64,000 nucleotides of DNA from Azonexus sp. (GTDB lineage: Bacteria > Pseudomonadota > Gammaproteobacteria > Burkholderiales > Rhodocyclaceae): assembly GCA_030691385.1 (NCBI GenBank), contig JAUYEI010000018.1, positions 62,001-126,000 of the forward strand. Direction: 5' to 3'. Numbering within the stretch: the stretch's first letter is position 1; every line of letters begins with the position of its first letter. Below, one piece after another: positions 46,655 through 56,329 of the stretch. Under the pieces are notes generated by a model. It did no database searches, was not told where the DNA came from, and was given only the letters and a program-made list of their open reading frames with translations. The translations under genes and the position numbers were made by a program.

Positions 46655-47967
46655 GCGAGGCGATCGCCCCTCCCACCCTGCTCTTCGTCGATGACGAGCC
46701 GGGTATTCTTTCAGCCCTGCGCCGCCTGTTCCGGCCACACGGCTACCGCATTTTCATTGCCGAAGGCGGTGCCGCCGGGCTGGAAGTGCTAGAGAAAGAA
46801 CAAATCGATCTGGTCATTTCCGACATGCGCATGCCGGAAATGGACGGCGCCACTTTCCTCAAGGAGGTTCGTGCTCGCTGGCCCAATGTGATGCGCATCC
46901 TGCTCACGGGCTACGCGGACATCACATCGACCGTTGCCGCGATCAACCAGGGCGAAATCTATCGTTACATTTCGAAACCGTGGGACGACAACGAGATCGT
47001 CAGCATCGTCGCCGAAGCCATCGAACACCAGAACCTCAAGCGGGAAAACCAGCGCCTCTCCTCGCTGACCCTGGCCCAGAATGATCAATTGAAGGAGCTC
47101 AACGCCAGCCTCGAACAAAAGGTTGCCGACCGTACGGCCGAGTTGCGCCAGGCACTGAGCTTTGTCGAGCAAACTCACAGCGAATTGAAAAAGGCATTTC
47201 TGACCAGCGTCCAGGTATTTGCCGGGCTGATCGAACTGCGTAGCGGTCCGGCCGGCAGCCAGATTTCCGGCCATGGCCGGCGGGTGGCAGAACATGCGCG
47301 CAGCGTCGCCCAGCGCCTCAAACTGCCCGATGCCGAGGTCCAGAACATCATGCTGGCCGGCCTGCTGCACGATATCGGCAAGCTCGGCCTGCCCGACGAG
47401 TTGCTGAGCAAGTCCTACAATACGCTGACGCCGGAGCAAAGGGCGCTGGTCATGAAACATCCGGTCATTGGTCAGAACATCCTGATGGGCATCGACAAGT
47501 TCAAGGAGGCAGCCATCCTTGTCCGCCATCACCATGAATGCTACGACGGCAACGGCTTCCCCGACCATCTGGCCGGCATCGCCATTCCACAGGGCAGCCG
47601 CATCCTGCAAGTGGTCAACGAGTACGACTCGCTGATCATCGGCACCTTGGTCCAGCGTGCACTGAGGCCAGCCGAGGCCCTCAATTTTCTCATCGACAAT
47701 CGCGGCAAGCGCTACGACCCCGCCGTTGTCGACGCCTTTGCCACCCTGCTCGCCGAAACGGTCAAGAGCGGCTTTACGGAAACCCCACTGCGCACCATGC
47801 ACTTGAAGTCCGGCATGCTGCTGAGCCGCGACCTCATGCACCGCGATGGCTATCTGCTGCTGGCCAAGGGCACCGCGCTGACCGCAGAAATCATCGGACA
47901 ACTGGTCAAGATGGAAAACTCGGAGCAGCAAACGCTGACCCTCTACATTCGCCAGGAGGAAAAATGA
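46651..47967 (+). CDS. Response regulator with HD-GYP phosphodiesterase domain
   Basis: LVISDMRMPEMDGATFL; LLHDIGKLGLPDELL; HHHECYDGNGFPDHLAG. Confidence 0.92.
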   Translation: MSEAIAPPTLLFVDDEPGILSALRRLFRPHGYRIFIAEGGAAGLEVLEKEQIDLVISDMRMPEMDGATFLKEVRARWPNVMRILLTGYADITSTVAAINQGEIYRYISKPWDDNEIVSIVAEAIEHQNLKRENQRLSSLTLAQNDQLKELNASLEQKVADRTAELRQALSFVEQTHSELKKAFLTSVQVFAGLIELRSGPAGSQISGHGRRVAEHARSVAQRLKLPDAEVQNIMLAGLLHDIGKLGLPDELLSKSYNTLTPEQRALVMKHPVIGQNILMGIDKFKEAAILVRHHHECYDGNGFPDHLAGIAIPQGSRILQVVNEYDSLIIGTLVQRALRPAEALNFLIDNRGKRYDPAVVDAFATLLAETVKSGFTETPLRTMHLKSGMLLSRDLMHRDGYLLLAKGTALTAEIIGQLVKMENSEQQTLTLYIRQEEK

Positions 47968-48530
47968 GCCGCATCCTGATCGTCGACGACGAGGACTCCA
48001 TCCTCAAGTCCCTCAAGCGCGTCCTGCGCCTGGCGCCGTGCACCTATGGCGCGAAGAGCTACAGCCTCGAGATTGTCGATTTCAATTCGCCGGCAGCGGC
48101 GCTGGAAGCCGCCCGCAACGAAGAATTCGACCTGTTCATGAGCGATTACCGGATGCCGGGCATGGATGGCATCGAGTTCCTCAAGGCGGCCAAGGCCATC
48201 CAGCCCGACGCCGCCCGCCTGATTCTTTCCGGTTACGCCGATCTCAACGCCCTGGTCCGCGCAGTCAACGAAGTCGGCATCGACCGTTTCATCGGCAAGC
48301 CGTGGAACGACTATGACCTCATGTCGGCCATCGGTCAGGCCCTGGCCCACCGCGACCTGATGCTGGAAAACCGCCAGCTGGCCAATCTGGTCCGCCTCGA
48401 AATGGGTGACATCACGCCCGAACAAATCGAAGCCGAACGGCTGGAGCGCATCGAACCCGGCATCACCGAAGTCAACTGGGGGCCGGACGGTTCGGTCGTT
48501 CTCGATCCCGAGTTTCAACACAAAGGCTGA
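47964..48530 (+). CDS. Response regulator receiver protein
   Basis: RILIVDDEDSILKSLKRVL; LFMSDYRMPGMDGIEFL; ATGA overlap with upstream gene. Confidence 0.9.
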   Translation: MSRILIVDDEDSILKSLKRVLRLAPCTYGAKSYSLEIVDFNSPAAALEAARNEEFDLFMSDYRMPGMDGIEFLKAAKAIQPDAARLILSGYADLNALVRAVNEVGIDRFIGKPWNDYDLMSAIGQALAHRDLMLENRQLANLVRLEMGDITPEQIEAERLERIEPGITEVNWGPDGSVVLDPEFQHKG

Positions 48531-48537
48531 TTGCGCC

Positions 48538-49185
48538 ATGCCGGAAAGCGATGCCCAGCACCTGAGCTTCAAACTGGTCTATTACGGCCCGGCGCAGAGC
48601 GGCAAGACGACCAATCTGCTGCGCCTGCACGACCTGCTCGCCCCGGAACTGAAGGGCGAGGTCATGACCATGGAGTCCTAGGACGACCGCACGCTGTTCT
48701 TCGATCTGCTGCCCCTCGGCTTTCGCGCGCCATCGGGGCTGCTCATCAAGTTCCGGCTGTTCACCGTGCCCGGCCAGGTCGCCCACGACGGCACGCGCAA
48801 GGCCGTGCTGTCGCGTGCCGATGGTGTGGTTTTCGTGGCCGACGCCGACCGCGCCCAGGAAACCAACAACGGCGAATCCTTCCAGAGCCTGGCCGCCAAC
48901 TGTGCCCGTGTCGGGCTGGATTTCGAGCACCTGCCGATGGTCGTCCAGTTCAACAAGTGCGACCTGCCGAATGCCGTTCCCGAGGCCGAAATCCGCGAAC
49001 GCTGGTCGGCCGCGCCGTGGCCGCTGGTCTTTGCCGTCGCCGTGAGCGGGCAGGGCATAGCAACGACCTTTGAATTGCTCATTCGCACGGTGTACCGGAA
49101 TTTTGGCCCGAATTTGAAATTGCAGACGGAACACGGCCTCAGTGAAGACGCCTTCGTCGCCGGCGCCCTGGGGAAAAGTGCATGA
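48538..49185 (+). pseudogene. MglA-like small GTPase interrupted by one in-frame TAG (48679-48681)
   Basis: FKLVYYGPAQSGKTTNLLRLHDLLAPELKGEVMTMES-TAG-DDRTLFFDLLPLGF...FRLFTVPGQVAHDGTRKAVLSRADGVVFVADADRAQ...VVQFNKCDLPNAVP; same frame on both sides of TAG. Confidence 0.88.
49086..49123 (-). repeat. 35-bp TTGACCGTG motif, copy G (inside MglA-like GTPase)
   Basis: Reverse complement CAATTTCAAATTCGGGCCAAAATTCCGGTACACCGTG. Confidence 0.65.
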
Positions 49186-50384
49186 CCATGGGCTTCGACC
49201 GCGAGTGGCGGCTCGATGAACTGCTCGATGCCGCCAGCCATGAAAAAATCGGCCCGGCACTCAGCGCGTTGCTCGGCGGCGATTTCGCCATTACCGACGA
49301 TGCCGGGAAAGCGCTCTGGGGGCTCCCCTCGGCGGAGGCTCGCCGGGAGGCACTGATCCTCGAACTCGAACCGGTCGGTTATCTGCTCAGCCGCACCGCC
49401 TCGGCAACCGCCCTGACGGCTGCCCGCACTCTGATGCTGGCCCTCCTGCGTGCCCAGATCCGCTTCAAGATGGCATCGACGCTGCACCTTGAATCCGTCG
49501 CCGAAGACTTTGAGTCGCTCAAGCGCGAACACGCCCGCCTCGCCGAATCGGAGGCACGTTACAAGACGCTGTCGGCCGAACTCGAAGCCCGCGTCAAGAA
49601 ACAGGTCGGCGTACTGGAAGAACGTCAGCAGATGCTCTATGAAGCGGAAAAACTCGCCTCGGTCGGCCAACTCGCCGCCGGCATGGCGCACGAGATCAAC
49701 AATCCGCTCGGCTTCGTGCGCAGCAACCTGAGCACCTTCGAAAAGTACGTCGGCAAGTTTGCCGAACTGAAGTCGCACCCGGGCTCGGCTACAGAAAGCT
49801 GGCAGGCGCTCGACCTCGACTTCATTCTCGAAGACAGCATCGACCTGCTCCACGACAGCGCCAAGGGCATGGAGCGCATCGCCCGCATCGTCGCCGATTT
49901 GAAGGCGTTTTCGAACGTCGACCGGGCCAGCGAAGAATATGCCGACCTCAACAACAGCCTGCATGAGGCAGTCAGCATGGTCCAGACACAGATGCCGGCC
50001 GGCATCAATTTCCGTTTCGACCTGCTCCCCCTGCCCAGCATCGTCTGCCTGCCGGGGCATATCAACCAGCTCTTTTTCAATGTCATCCGCAATGCCGTGC
50101 TGGCCATCAAGGATGCAGGGCGGCCGGGCGAAATCAAGATTTCGTCCGAGGCCGACGACGAGGGCATCCACGTCCACATTCACGACAACGGCGTCGGCAT
50201 GAGCAAGGAACAGCTCGAGCATGCCTTCGAGCCCTTCTACACGACCCGGCCCGTCGGCTCAGGCGTCGGCCTCGGGCTGGCCACCGCGCGCAACGTCATC
50301 CAGGCCCATAGCGGCCGCATCAGCCTCGACAGCCAGCCCGATGTCGGCACCACCGTCACCCTGTTCTTTCCGACGCCGTCATGA
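49182..50384 (+). CDS. Cytoplasmic histidine kinase
   Basis: ASVGQLAAGMAHEINNPLGFVRSNL; GSGVGLGLATARNVIQAHSG; ATGA overlap. Confidence 0.88.
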   Translation: MTMGFDREWRLDELLDAASHEKIGPALSALLGGDFAITDDAGKALWGLPSAEARREALILELEPVGYLLSRTASATALTAARTLMLALLRAQIRFKMASTLHLESVAEDFESLKREHARLAESEARYKTLSAELEARVKKQVGVLEERQQMLYEAEKLASVGQLAAGMAHEINNPLGFVRSNLSTFEKYVGKFAELKSHPGSATESWQALDLDFILEDSIDLLHDSAKGMERIARIVADLKAFSNVDRASEEYADLNNSLHEAVSMVQTQMPAGINFRFDLLPLPSIVCLPGHINQLFFNVIRNAVLAIKDAGRPGEIKISSEADDEGIHVHIHDNGVGMSKEQLEHAFEPFYTTRPVGSGVGLGLATARNVIQAHSGRISLDSQPDVGTTVTLFFPTPS

Positions 50385-52621
50385 CCGACTATTCCAGCCT
50401 ATTCACTGGCAAGACAGCCGCCCCGCAGGCCCCGGCGACCCACCTGACACCGCCGCGCTACCGCCTGCTCTTCGTCGACGACGAACCGGGCATCGTCAAG
50501 GCGCTCAGTCGCGTTTTTCATCAGGAGAACTACGAAGTCATCACCGCCTGGAGCGCCAAGGAAGGGCTGGAGAAATTCGCCACCGGGACTATCCATCTGG
50601 TCATCAGCGATTTCATGATGCCCGGCATGAACGGCGCGCAGTTCCTGCAAGAGGTCAAGAAACGCTCGCCGGACACCATCCGCATCATGCTCACCGGCCA
50701 CGCCAACACCGATGCGGTGATGGGCGCCATCAACGAAGGCGCTGTTTACAAATTCATCCTCAAGCCGTGGAACGATGACGACCTGCGCATCACGGTGGCC
50801 CTGGCCCTCGAACAGTTCGATCTGATCAGCCGCAACAGGAGCCTGCGCGCCGAAAACGAACAGAAGGCCAAGGAAATTTCGGCCCTCTCGCGCCTCGCCG
50901 CCACCCATCGCAGCCGGCTCGGCATCATGCTGCACAAGAAGCACCTGCTGACCGATGCCCAGTTGCAGGAACTGACCATGCAGCAGGAACGCCGCAAGGA
51001 ACCGCTGATCACGCTGCTGCTCGAAAACGACTGGGTGCCCGAAAGACGCATTCGCGAGTTGCTCAAGACCGACATGATGATAGCGGAAGTCCAGCTACCG
51101 GAATTCCAGGTCGATGCCGCGTTGACCGATCTGATCCCGCGCAGCTTCTGCCTTCGTCAGGGGGTCGTGCCGCTCAAGCTCGATGGCCGCCGACTCCTGC
51201 TGGCCATGGCCGACCCGCTCGACGAAGGCCTGATCGACGAAGTCCGCTTCACGGCCGGCCTCGACATCAATGCGGTGACAGCCGACATCGCGGCGATCCG
51301 CAAGAAGGTCGATGAAATCTACGGCGGCGGCGAGGTCGACTTCAAGGAACTGGAAACCCTCGTCAGCTCGCCCGACCCCTACGAAGGCATCGAGATCGTC
51401 ATCGAGGATGACGCCGCCGCCAAACTCGAAGACCTGCTGCGCGACACCGAGGCGCCACCGGCCATCCGGCTGGCCAACGCGATCATTCTCGAAGCCATCC
51501 GCCTGGGCGCTTCCGATATTCATATCCAGCCGCGCACCAAGAGCGTCGTCGTGCGCTACCGGATCGACGGCGTACTCGCCGACAAGATCCATATTCCGCA
51601 CCATCTGCATCAGTCGCTCGTCTCGCGCCTCAAAATCATGTCGGAACTCGACATTTCCGAACGCCGTCGCCCACAAGATGGGCGCATCACCGTCAAAACG
51701 CCGATGCGCATGGTCGACCTGCGCATTTCCACGCTGCCGACGATCAATGGCGAAAAAATCGTCATGCGCATCCTTGACCGGAACTCGACGGTCCACAGTA
51801 TCGAGAAACTCGGTTTTTCGAGCAGCGACCTGCGCCGCGTCAGCGACATGGTGGCCAAGCCGCAAGGGATCATCCTCGCCACCGGCCCGACCGGCAGCGG
51901 CAAGACAACGACGCTCTACTCATTGCTCCAGCACGATGCGACACCGGACAAGAACTACGTCACTATCGAAGACCCGGTCGAGTACTACCTCGACATGGCC
52001 GGCCAGGTACTGATTCGCGAAAAAATCGGACTGACCTTTCCGGCCGTCCTGCGCGCCCTGCTCCGCCAGGATCCGGATGTCATCCTGCTCGGCGAAATCC
52101 GCGATTTCGACACCGCCGAGGTCGCCTTCCACGCGGCGCTGACCGGGCACCTGGTCTATTCGACCCTGCACACCAACTCGGCCGTCGCCACCATTGCCCG
52201 GCTGTTCGATCTCGGCCTCAAACCCTATGTCGTCGCCACCGCCCTCGAAGGCATCATCGCCCAGCGCCTTGTGCGCAGCGTTTGCCCGGACTGCAGTCAG
52301 CCGGCAGCGCCGGACCCGGCCGTCATCTCGCGACTGGGCCGCACCTTTGCCAATATCAGTGAAATCCGCCGGGGCCAGGGCTGCACTACCTGCCATGGCA
52401 GCGGCTACAAGGGGCGCCTCGGCATTTACGAAATACTGACCCTCGACGACCAGCTACGCGACTGCATCGGCAGCGGCGCCAGCGTTCTCGAGATCAGCCG
52501 TCAGGCCCGGCAAAGAGGGCTGCGCAGCATCATCCATCACGCCGCCGAGCGTGTACAGGCCGGCGCTACCACCCCGGATGAAATTCTTCGGGTTCTAGGC
52601 CCGATGACAGGAGAAGATTGA
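50381..52621 (+). CDS. REC domain fused to GspE/PilB-type secretion/pilus ATPase
   Basis: RLLFVDDEPGIVKAL...LVISDFMMPGMNG; ILATGPTGSGKTTTLYSLL Walker A; RALLRQDPDVILLGEIRDFDTAE; CPDC...CTTCHGSG. Confidence 0.92.
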   Translation: MTDYSSLFTGKTAAPQAPATHLTPPRYRLLFVDDEPGIVKALSRVFHQENYEVITAWSAKEGLEKFATGTIHLVISDFMMPGMNGAQFLQEVKKRSPDTIRIMLTGHANTDAVMGAINEGAVYKFILKPWNDDDLRITVALALEQFDLISRNRSLRAENEQKAKEISALSRLAATHRSRLGIMLHKKHLLTDAQLQELTMQQERRKEPLITLLLENDWVPERRIRELLKTDMMIAEVQLPEFQVDAALTDLIPRSFCLRQGVVPLKLDGRRLLLAMADPLDEGLIDEVRFTAGLDINAVTADIAAIRKKVDEIYGGGEVDFKELETLVSSPDPYEGIEIVIEDDAAAKLEDLLRDTEAPPAIRLANAIILEAIRLGASDIHIQPRTKSVVVRYRIDGVLADKIHIPHHLHQSLVSRLKIMSELDISERRRPQDGRITVKTPMRMVDLRISTLPTINGEKIVMRILDRNSTVHSIEKLGFSSSDLRRVSDMVAKPQGIILATGPTGSGKTTTLYSLLQHDATPDKNYVTIEDPVEYYLDMAGQVLIREKIGLTFPAVLRALLRQDPDVILLGEIRDFDTAEVAFHAALTGHLVYSTLHTNSAVATIARLFDLGLKPYVVATALEGIIAQRLVRSVCPDCSQPAAPDPAVISRLGRTFANISEIRRGQGCTTCHGSGYKGRLGIYEILTLDDQLRDCIGSGASVLEISRQARQRGLRSIIHHAAERVQAGATTPDEILRVLGPMTGED

Positions 52622-52623
52622 CC

Positions 52624-54654
52624 ATGGAAATATTTGCCTGGAATGACAGTTTCGTGACCGGTGAACCGGTCGTCGATACCGAGCATCAAAGCTTGCTCAG
52701 CCTGATCAACTGGATCATCCAGCACCAGTCCACATCGACGCCGCCGGAAGAGATCAACAAGGTGCTGGTACAACTCATCGACTACGCGGTAACCCATTTC
52801 CAGCATGAAGTTGAGTTGATGACCAGTACCGGCTGCGACCCGCGCTTCGTCCAGACTCACAACAACGTACATGCCGATTTCGGGCAGCAGATAGTCAAGA
52901 TTCGCGACGTCGAAGGTGGCGACATGGAATTCCTCTTGCGATTCCTGTGCAGTTGGCTGGCTCATCACATTCTCGGCATGGACCAGTCGATGGCCCGCCA
53001 GATCCGGAAGATCCGGGCAGGCATGGCGCCGGAACAGGCTTACGACGAGGAAAAGAACATGGTCGCCGACCCGGCGACGACCAGCCTGCTCAGCGGCATG
53101 AATTCGATGTTCCGCCTGATCGCGGCACGCAACGATGAACTGGAAAAAGCCAATACGACCCTGGAAACCCAGGTTGCAGCGCGCACCCAGGCCCTGACGC
53201 AGACCAACGAGCAACTGGTGGTCGAACAGGGGCGTCTCAAGCTGGCCATGCAACAGGTCGAAATGACCCAGAAAAAGCTGCTCGAATCGGAACACAAGCG
53301 AGCCGAGGCGAGCAAACGCAACATGCAGCAATTGCTCGCCCAGATTATCGATGGCGATCCGGTGCCGACCTTCGTCATTGACGCCAACCATCAAATCACC
53401 CACTGGAACCAGGCCTGCGCCATGATCAGCGGGCTGCCGGCGGCCGACATGGTCGGCACAAAGGAACAATGGAAGGCCTTTTATCCGAAAACTCGCCCGG
53501 TAATGGCCGACCTGATCGTCGACGGCAGTATGGAGGAGCAGTTCGACACCTACTACCACGGGCATTTTCGGCGTTCGCCCAATATTAGTGGCGCCTTCGA
53601 GGGGGAAGCTTTTTTCCCCCACATGGGCGAGCAGGGGCGTTGGCTGTTCTTTACCGCGGCGCCACTGTGCGATGCCGACGGGAAACGCATCGGCGCCATC
53701 GAAACACTACAGGATGTGACCGAGCGCCACCGTGCCGAGGACGACCTGCGGCAGTACCAGAATCATCTGGAAGAAATCGTGGCCGAGCGCACCTCGCAGC
53801 TCGGCGAGGCCAATGTCAAGCTGGAAAACGACCGCAAGGAACTGGAACTGCTGCTGACCAAGGTCGAAGAGGCACAACAGCAATTGCTGCAATCCGAAAA
53901 AATGGCCGCCATCGGCCAACTCGCGGCAGGCGTCGCGCACGAAATCAACAATCCGGTCGGCTTCGTCAATTCCAACCTGGGCACCCTGAAGACCTACGTT
54001 TCCCAGTTGCTCAGCGTCATCAGCGCCTACGAAGGTGGCGCCCCCGACGAAATTTCAGCGGCTCGCCAGAAAGCCGATCTCGACTTTCTGCGCGAAGACC
54101 TGCCGTCATTGGTCGCCGAATCGCAAGAAGGCCTGAGCCGCGTCACCAAGATCGTGCAGGATCTCAAGGACTTTTCCCATGTCGACCAGGCCGGACACCA
54201 GCAAGCCGACCTCAATGCCGCGATTGAAAGCACCCTCAACGTGGTCTGGAACGAGCTCAAATACAAGGCTGAAATCGTCCGCGAACTGGAGGAAATTCCA
54301 CCGGTCGAATGCGTTCCCGCCCAGATCAATCAAGTATTCATGAACCTGCTGGTCAATGCCGCTCAGGCCATCGAACAACAGGGCAAGATCTTCGTGCGCT
54401 CGGGAACCGGGAACAAGCAAGTGTGGTTCGAGATCGAGGACACCGGGCAGGGAATGAGCGAAGAAGTGCGGAACCGCATTTTCGAGCCTTTCTTCACCAC
54501 CAAACCCGTAGGCAAAGGGACCGGGCTGGGCTTGTCGATTTCCTACGACATCATCGTCAAAAAGCACGGCGGGAGCCTGGATGTGCGCAGCACCCCCGGC
54601 CGGGGAACCTGCTTCCGAATCAGCCTGCCCCTTGAAGGCAAGGCGCCATCCTGA
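52624..54654 (+). CDS. Bacteriohemerythrin-PAS-histidine kinase
   Basis: DTEHQSLL, THFQHEVELM, HNNVHADF, HHILGMDQSM hemerythrin ligands; GQLAAGVAHEINNPVGFVNSNL. Confidence 0.92.
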   Translation: MEIFAWNDSFVTGEPVVDTEHQSLLSLINWIIQHQSTSTPPEEINKVLVQLIDYAVTHFQHEVELMTSTGCDPRFVQTHNNVHADFGQQIVKIRDVEGGDMEFLLRFLCSWLAHHILGMDQSMARQIRKIRAGMAPEQAYDEEKNMVADPATTSLLSGMNSMFRLIAARNDELEKANTTLETQVAARTQALTQTNEQLVVEQGRLKLAMQQVEMTQKKLLESEHKRAEASKRNMQQLLAQIIDGDPVPTFVIDANHQITHWNQACAMISGLPAADMVGTKEQWKAFYPKTRPVMADLIVDGSMEEQFDTYYHGHFRRSPNISGAFEGEAFFPHMGEQGRWLFFTAAPLCDADGKRIGAIETLQDVTERHRAEDDLRQYQNHLEEIVAERTSQLGEANVKLENDRKELELLLTKVEEAQQQLLQSEKMAAIGQLAAGVAHEINNPVGFVNSNLGTLKTYVSQLLSVISAYEGGAPDEISAARQKADLDFLREDLPSLVAESQEGLSRVTKIVQDLKDFSHVDQAGHQQADLNAAIESTLNVVWNELKYKAEIVRELEEIPPVECVPAQINQVFMNLLVNAAQAIEQQGKIFVRSGTGNKQVWFEIEDTGQGMSEEVRNRIFEPFFTTKPVGKGTGLGLSISYDIIVKKHGGSLDVRSTPGRGTCFRISLPLEGKAPS

Positions 54655-54680
54655 TTTCCGTACAAGGATCAGCCCGACAT

Positions 54681-54710
54681 GATCAAGGCCACTCAAAAGT
54701 GGCCTTGATC
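54681..54710. terminator. Strong hairpin, possible bidirectional terminator
   Basis: GATCAAGGCCACT-CAAA-AGTGGCCTTGATC, 13-bp perfect stem between convergent kinase and tRNA-Arg genes. Confidence 0.65.
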
Positions 54711-54719
54711 ATTGAATCT

Positions 54720-54796
54720 TGGTGCGCCCGACTGAATTCGAATCAGTGACCCCTGCCTTCGGAGGGCAGTACTCTATCCAGCTGAGCTACGGGCGC
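54720..54796 (-). tRNA. tRNA-Arg (anticodon CCG)
   Basis: Reverse strand GCGCCCGTAGCTCAGCTGGATAGAGTACTGCCCTCCGAAGGCAGGGGTCACTGATTCGAATTCAGTCGGGCGCACCA. Confidence 0.95.
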
Positions 54797-54887
54797 TTTG
54801 GGAGGGAGGCATTCTACTCCCAAGCACAGCCTTGCGTCCATGCAAGGAATCGGATTAAGCTCCGGAAAATTAATAATTTTGCATAAA

Positions 54888-55763
54888 ATGGCAATCCCTA
54901 TGCTCCATAGCCCCCACGAACTATCCCCGGAAAACCTGCAGAAGGTCATTGCCACCATCGATATCCCGACTTGCCCGGGCATGGTCAGCGATGCGATGGA
55001 AGAGGGGCAGAAAGACGAGCCGGACCTGATTCGGCTTGCCGAGATCATCAGCAACGATGCCGGCATGTCGGCTGCCGCGCTGAAACTGGCCAACTCGCCG
55101 CTTTTCGGCACGAGCAGTCCCGTTTCAAGCGTACGCAAGGCGGTCGAACGTCTGGGAACGAAGAATGTCGTCTGCGTGGTAGTTGCTTCGGCGCTGCGCG
55201 CCAGCGTCACGGGCCTGCCGGCGGCGTGGATCGAGCAATTCTGGAAGCGGACAACGATGCTGTCCCTCGCATCGAGCCTGATTGCCCGCCGCCAGTACGG
55301 GATTTCGGCCGATGCTGCCTACACCTATGCGCTGTTTCACGATGCGGCGGTGCCACTGTTGATGCGGCGCTTTCCCAACTACGGCGAGGTTCTGGAAAAA
55401 TGCCGTCGCGAAGGCATCATGCTGAATGTGGCCGAAGAACAGTATTACCCGTGCAGCCATCCCGTCGTCGGTTCGTTGCTGGTCCGCAACTGGGGGCTGC
55501 CGGCGATTCTTGGTCAGGCCATCCGCTTTCATCACGAGAAAGATGCCTACGACCTGCCGGATCGGACCCTGCCCGGTGGCGCGCTTTCCCTGATTGCCGT
55601 AACCCAGGTCGCCGAGCACCTGCTCAGCGAAATCCTTGATGAGGACATCGAGGTCGGCAACGATCTGTTCGAGCGGGCGCTCGATTTCCTCGGCATCTCG
55701 GGCGACGACCTCGATGACCTGCGGCAGCTCGTCGCTACCGCCATTGAGTCCGGCGCGAGCTGA
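54888..55763 (+). CDS. HDOD domain protein
   Basis: DIPTCPGMVSDAMEE...DAGMSAAALKLANSPLFG...VSSVRKAVERLG. Confidence 0.9.
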   Translation: MAIPMLHSPHELSPENLQKVIATIDIPTCPGMVSDAMEEGQKDEPDLIRLAEIISNDAGMSAAALKLANSPLFGTSSPVSSVRKAVERLGTKNVVCVVVASALRASVTGLPAAWIEQFWKRTTMLSLASSLIARRQYGISADAAYTYALFHDAAVPLLMRRFPNYGEVLEKCRREGIMLNVAEEQYYPCSHPVVGSLLVRNWGLPAILGQAIRFHHEKDAYDLPDRTLPGGALSLIAVTQVAEHLLSEILDEDIEVGNDLFERALDFLGISGDDLDDLRQLVATAIESGAS

Positions 55764-55765
55764 AT

Positions 55766-56266
55766 TCAGTCGAAAAATGTTCTCGCTGCCTCAAAACGCG
55801 AGGCGTAGTAGGCATCGCTGAGGCGGTCGATGCGGACGCGACCGTTGGTTGACGGCGCGTGAACGAAGCGAGCATCGCCGATGAATATCCCGACATGCGA
55901 AAACGAGCGGTTGAGCGTATTGAAGAAAACCAGATCGCCCGGCCGCAACTCGGCCCGCTCGATGACCCGGCCGTTGCGGGCGATATCCGCTGCGCTGCCC
56001 TGGACCTTCAGCCCGGCCGCCCGGCCATAGATGTAGCTGACCATGCCGCTGCAATCGAGCCCGGCTTCGGGATTCTTGCCGCCAAAGCGGTAGCCGGTAT
56101 CGATCAGCCCCATGGCATAGAAGACGACTTCATTGCCCTTCTCGCTGACCGGGCGCGAGGCTTGCGTTATAGTTTCCGCCGAACCCGAGGAACGCGGTGC
56201 CGGGCCAGAGCAGGCCGCCAGCACCAGGGCAGAGAGGAAGATCGGGATCAGGACGGGAATACGCAT
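55766..56266 (-). CDS. NlpC/P60 family lipoprotein
   Basis: Lipobox LVLAAC; GYRFGGKNPEAGLDCSGMVSYIY; FSHVGIFIGDARFVHAPS. Confidence 0.93.
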   Translation of the reverse strand: MRIPVLIPIFLSALVLAACSGPAPRSSGSAETITQASRPVSEKGNEVVFYAMGLIDTGYRFGGKNPEAGLDCSGMVSYIYGRAAGLKVQGSAADIARNGRVIERAELRPGDLVFFNTLNRSFSHVGIFIGDARFVHAPSTNGRVRIDRLSDAYYASRFEAARTFFD

Positions 56267-56329
56267 CAAGCTACAGTGCTTTCTTGGAACAGTTTGCAAC
56301 TTACCGTTTTTACAGGAATTTTCAAGACC

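Noticed and set aside
48745-48765. Additional copy of the 35-bp motif (TTCCGGCTGTTCACCGTG)
   Set aside because: Match is short and explained by the conserved FRLFTVPGQ G3 motif of the GTPase
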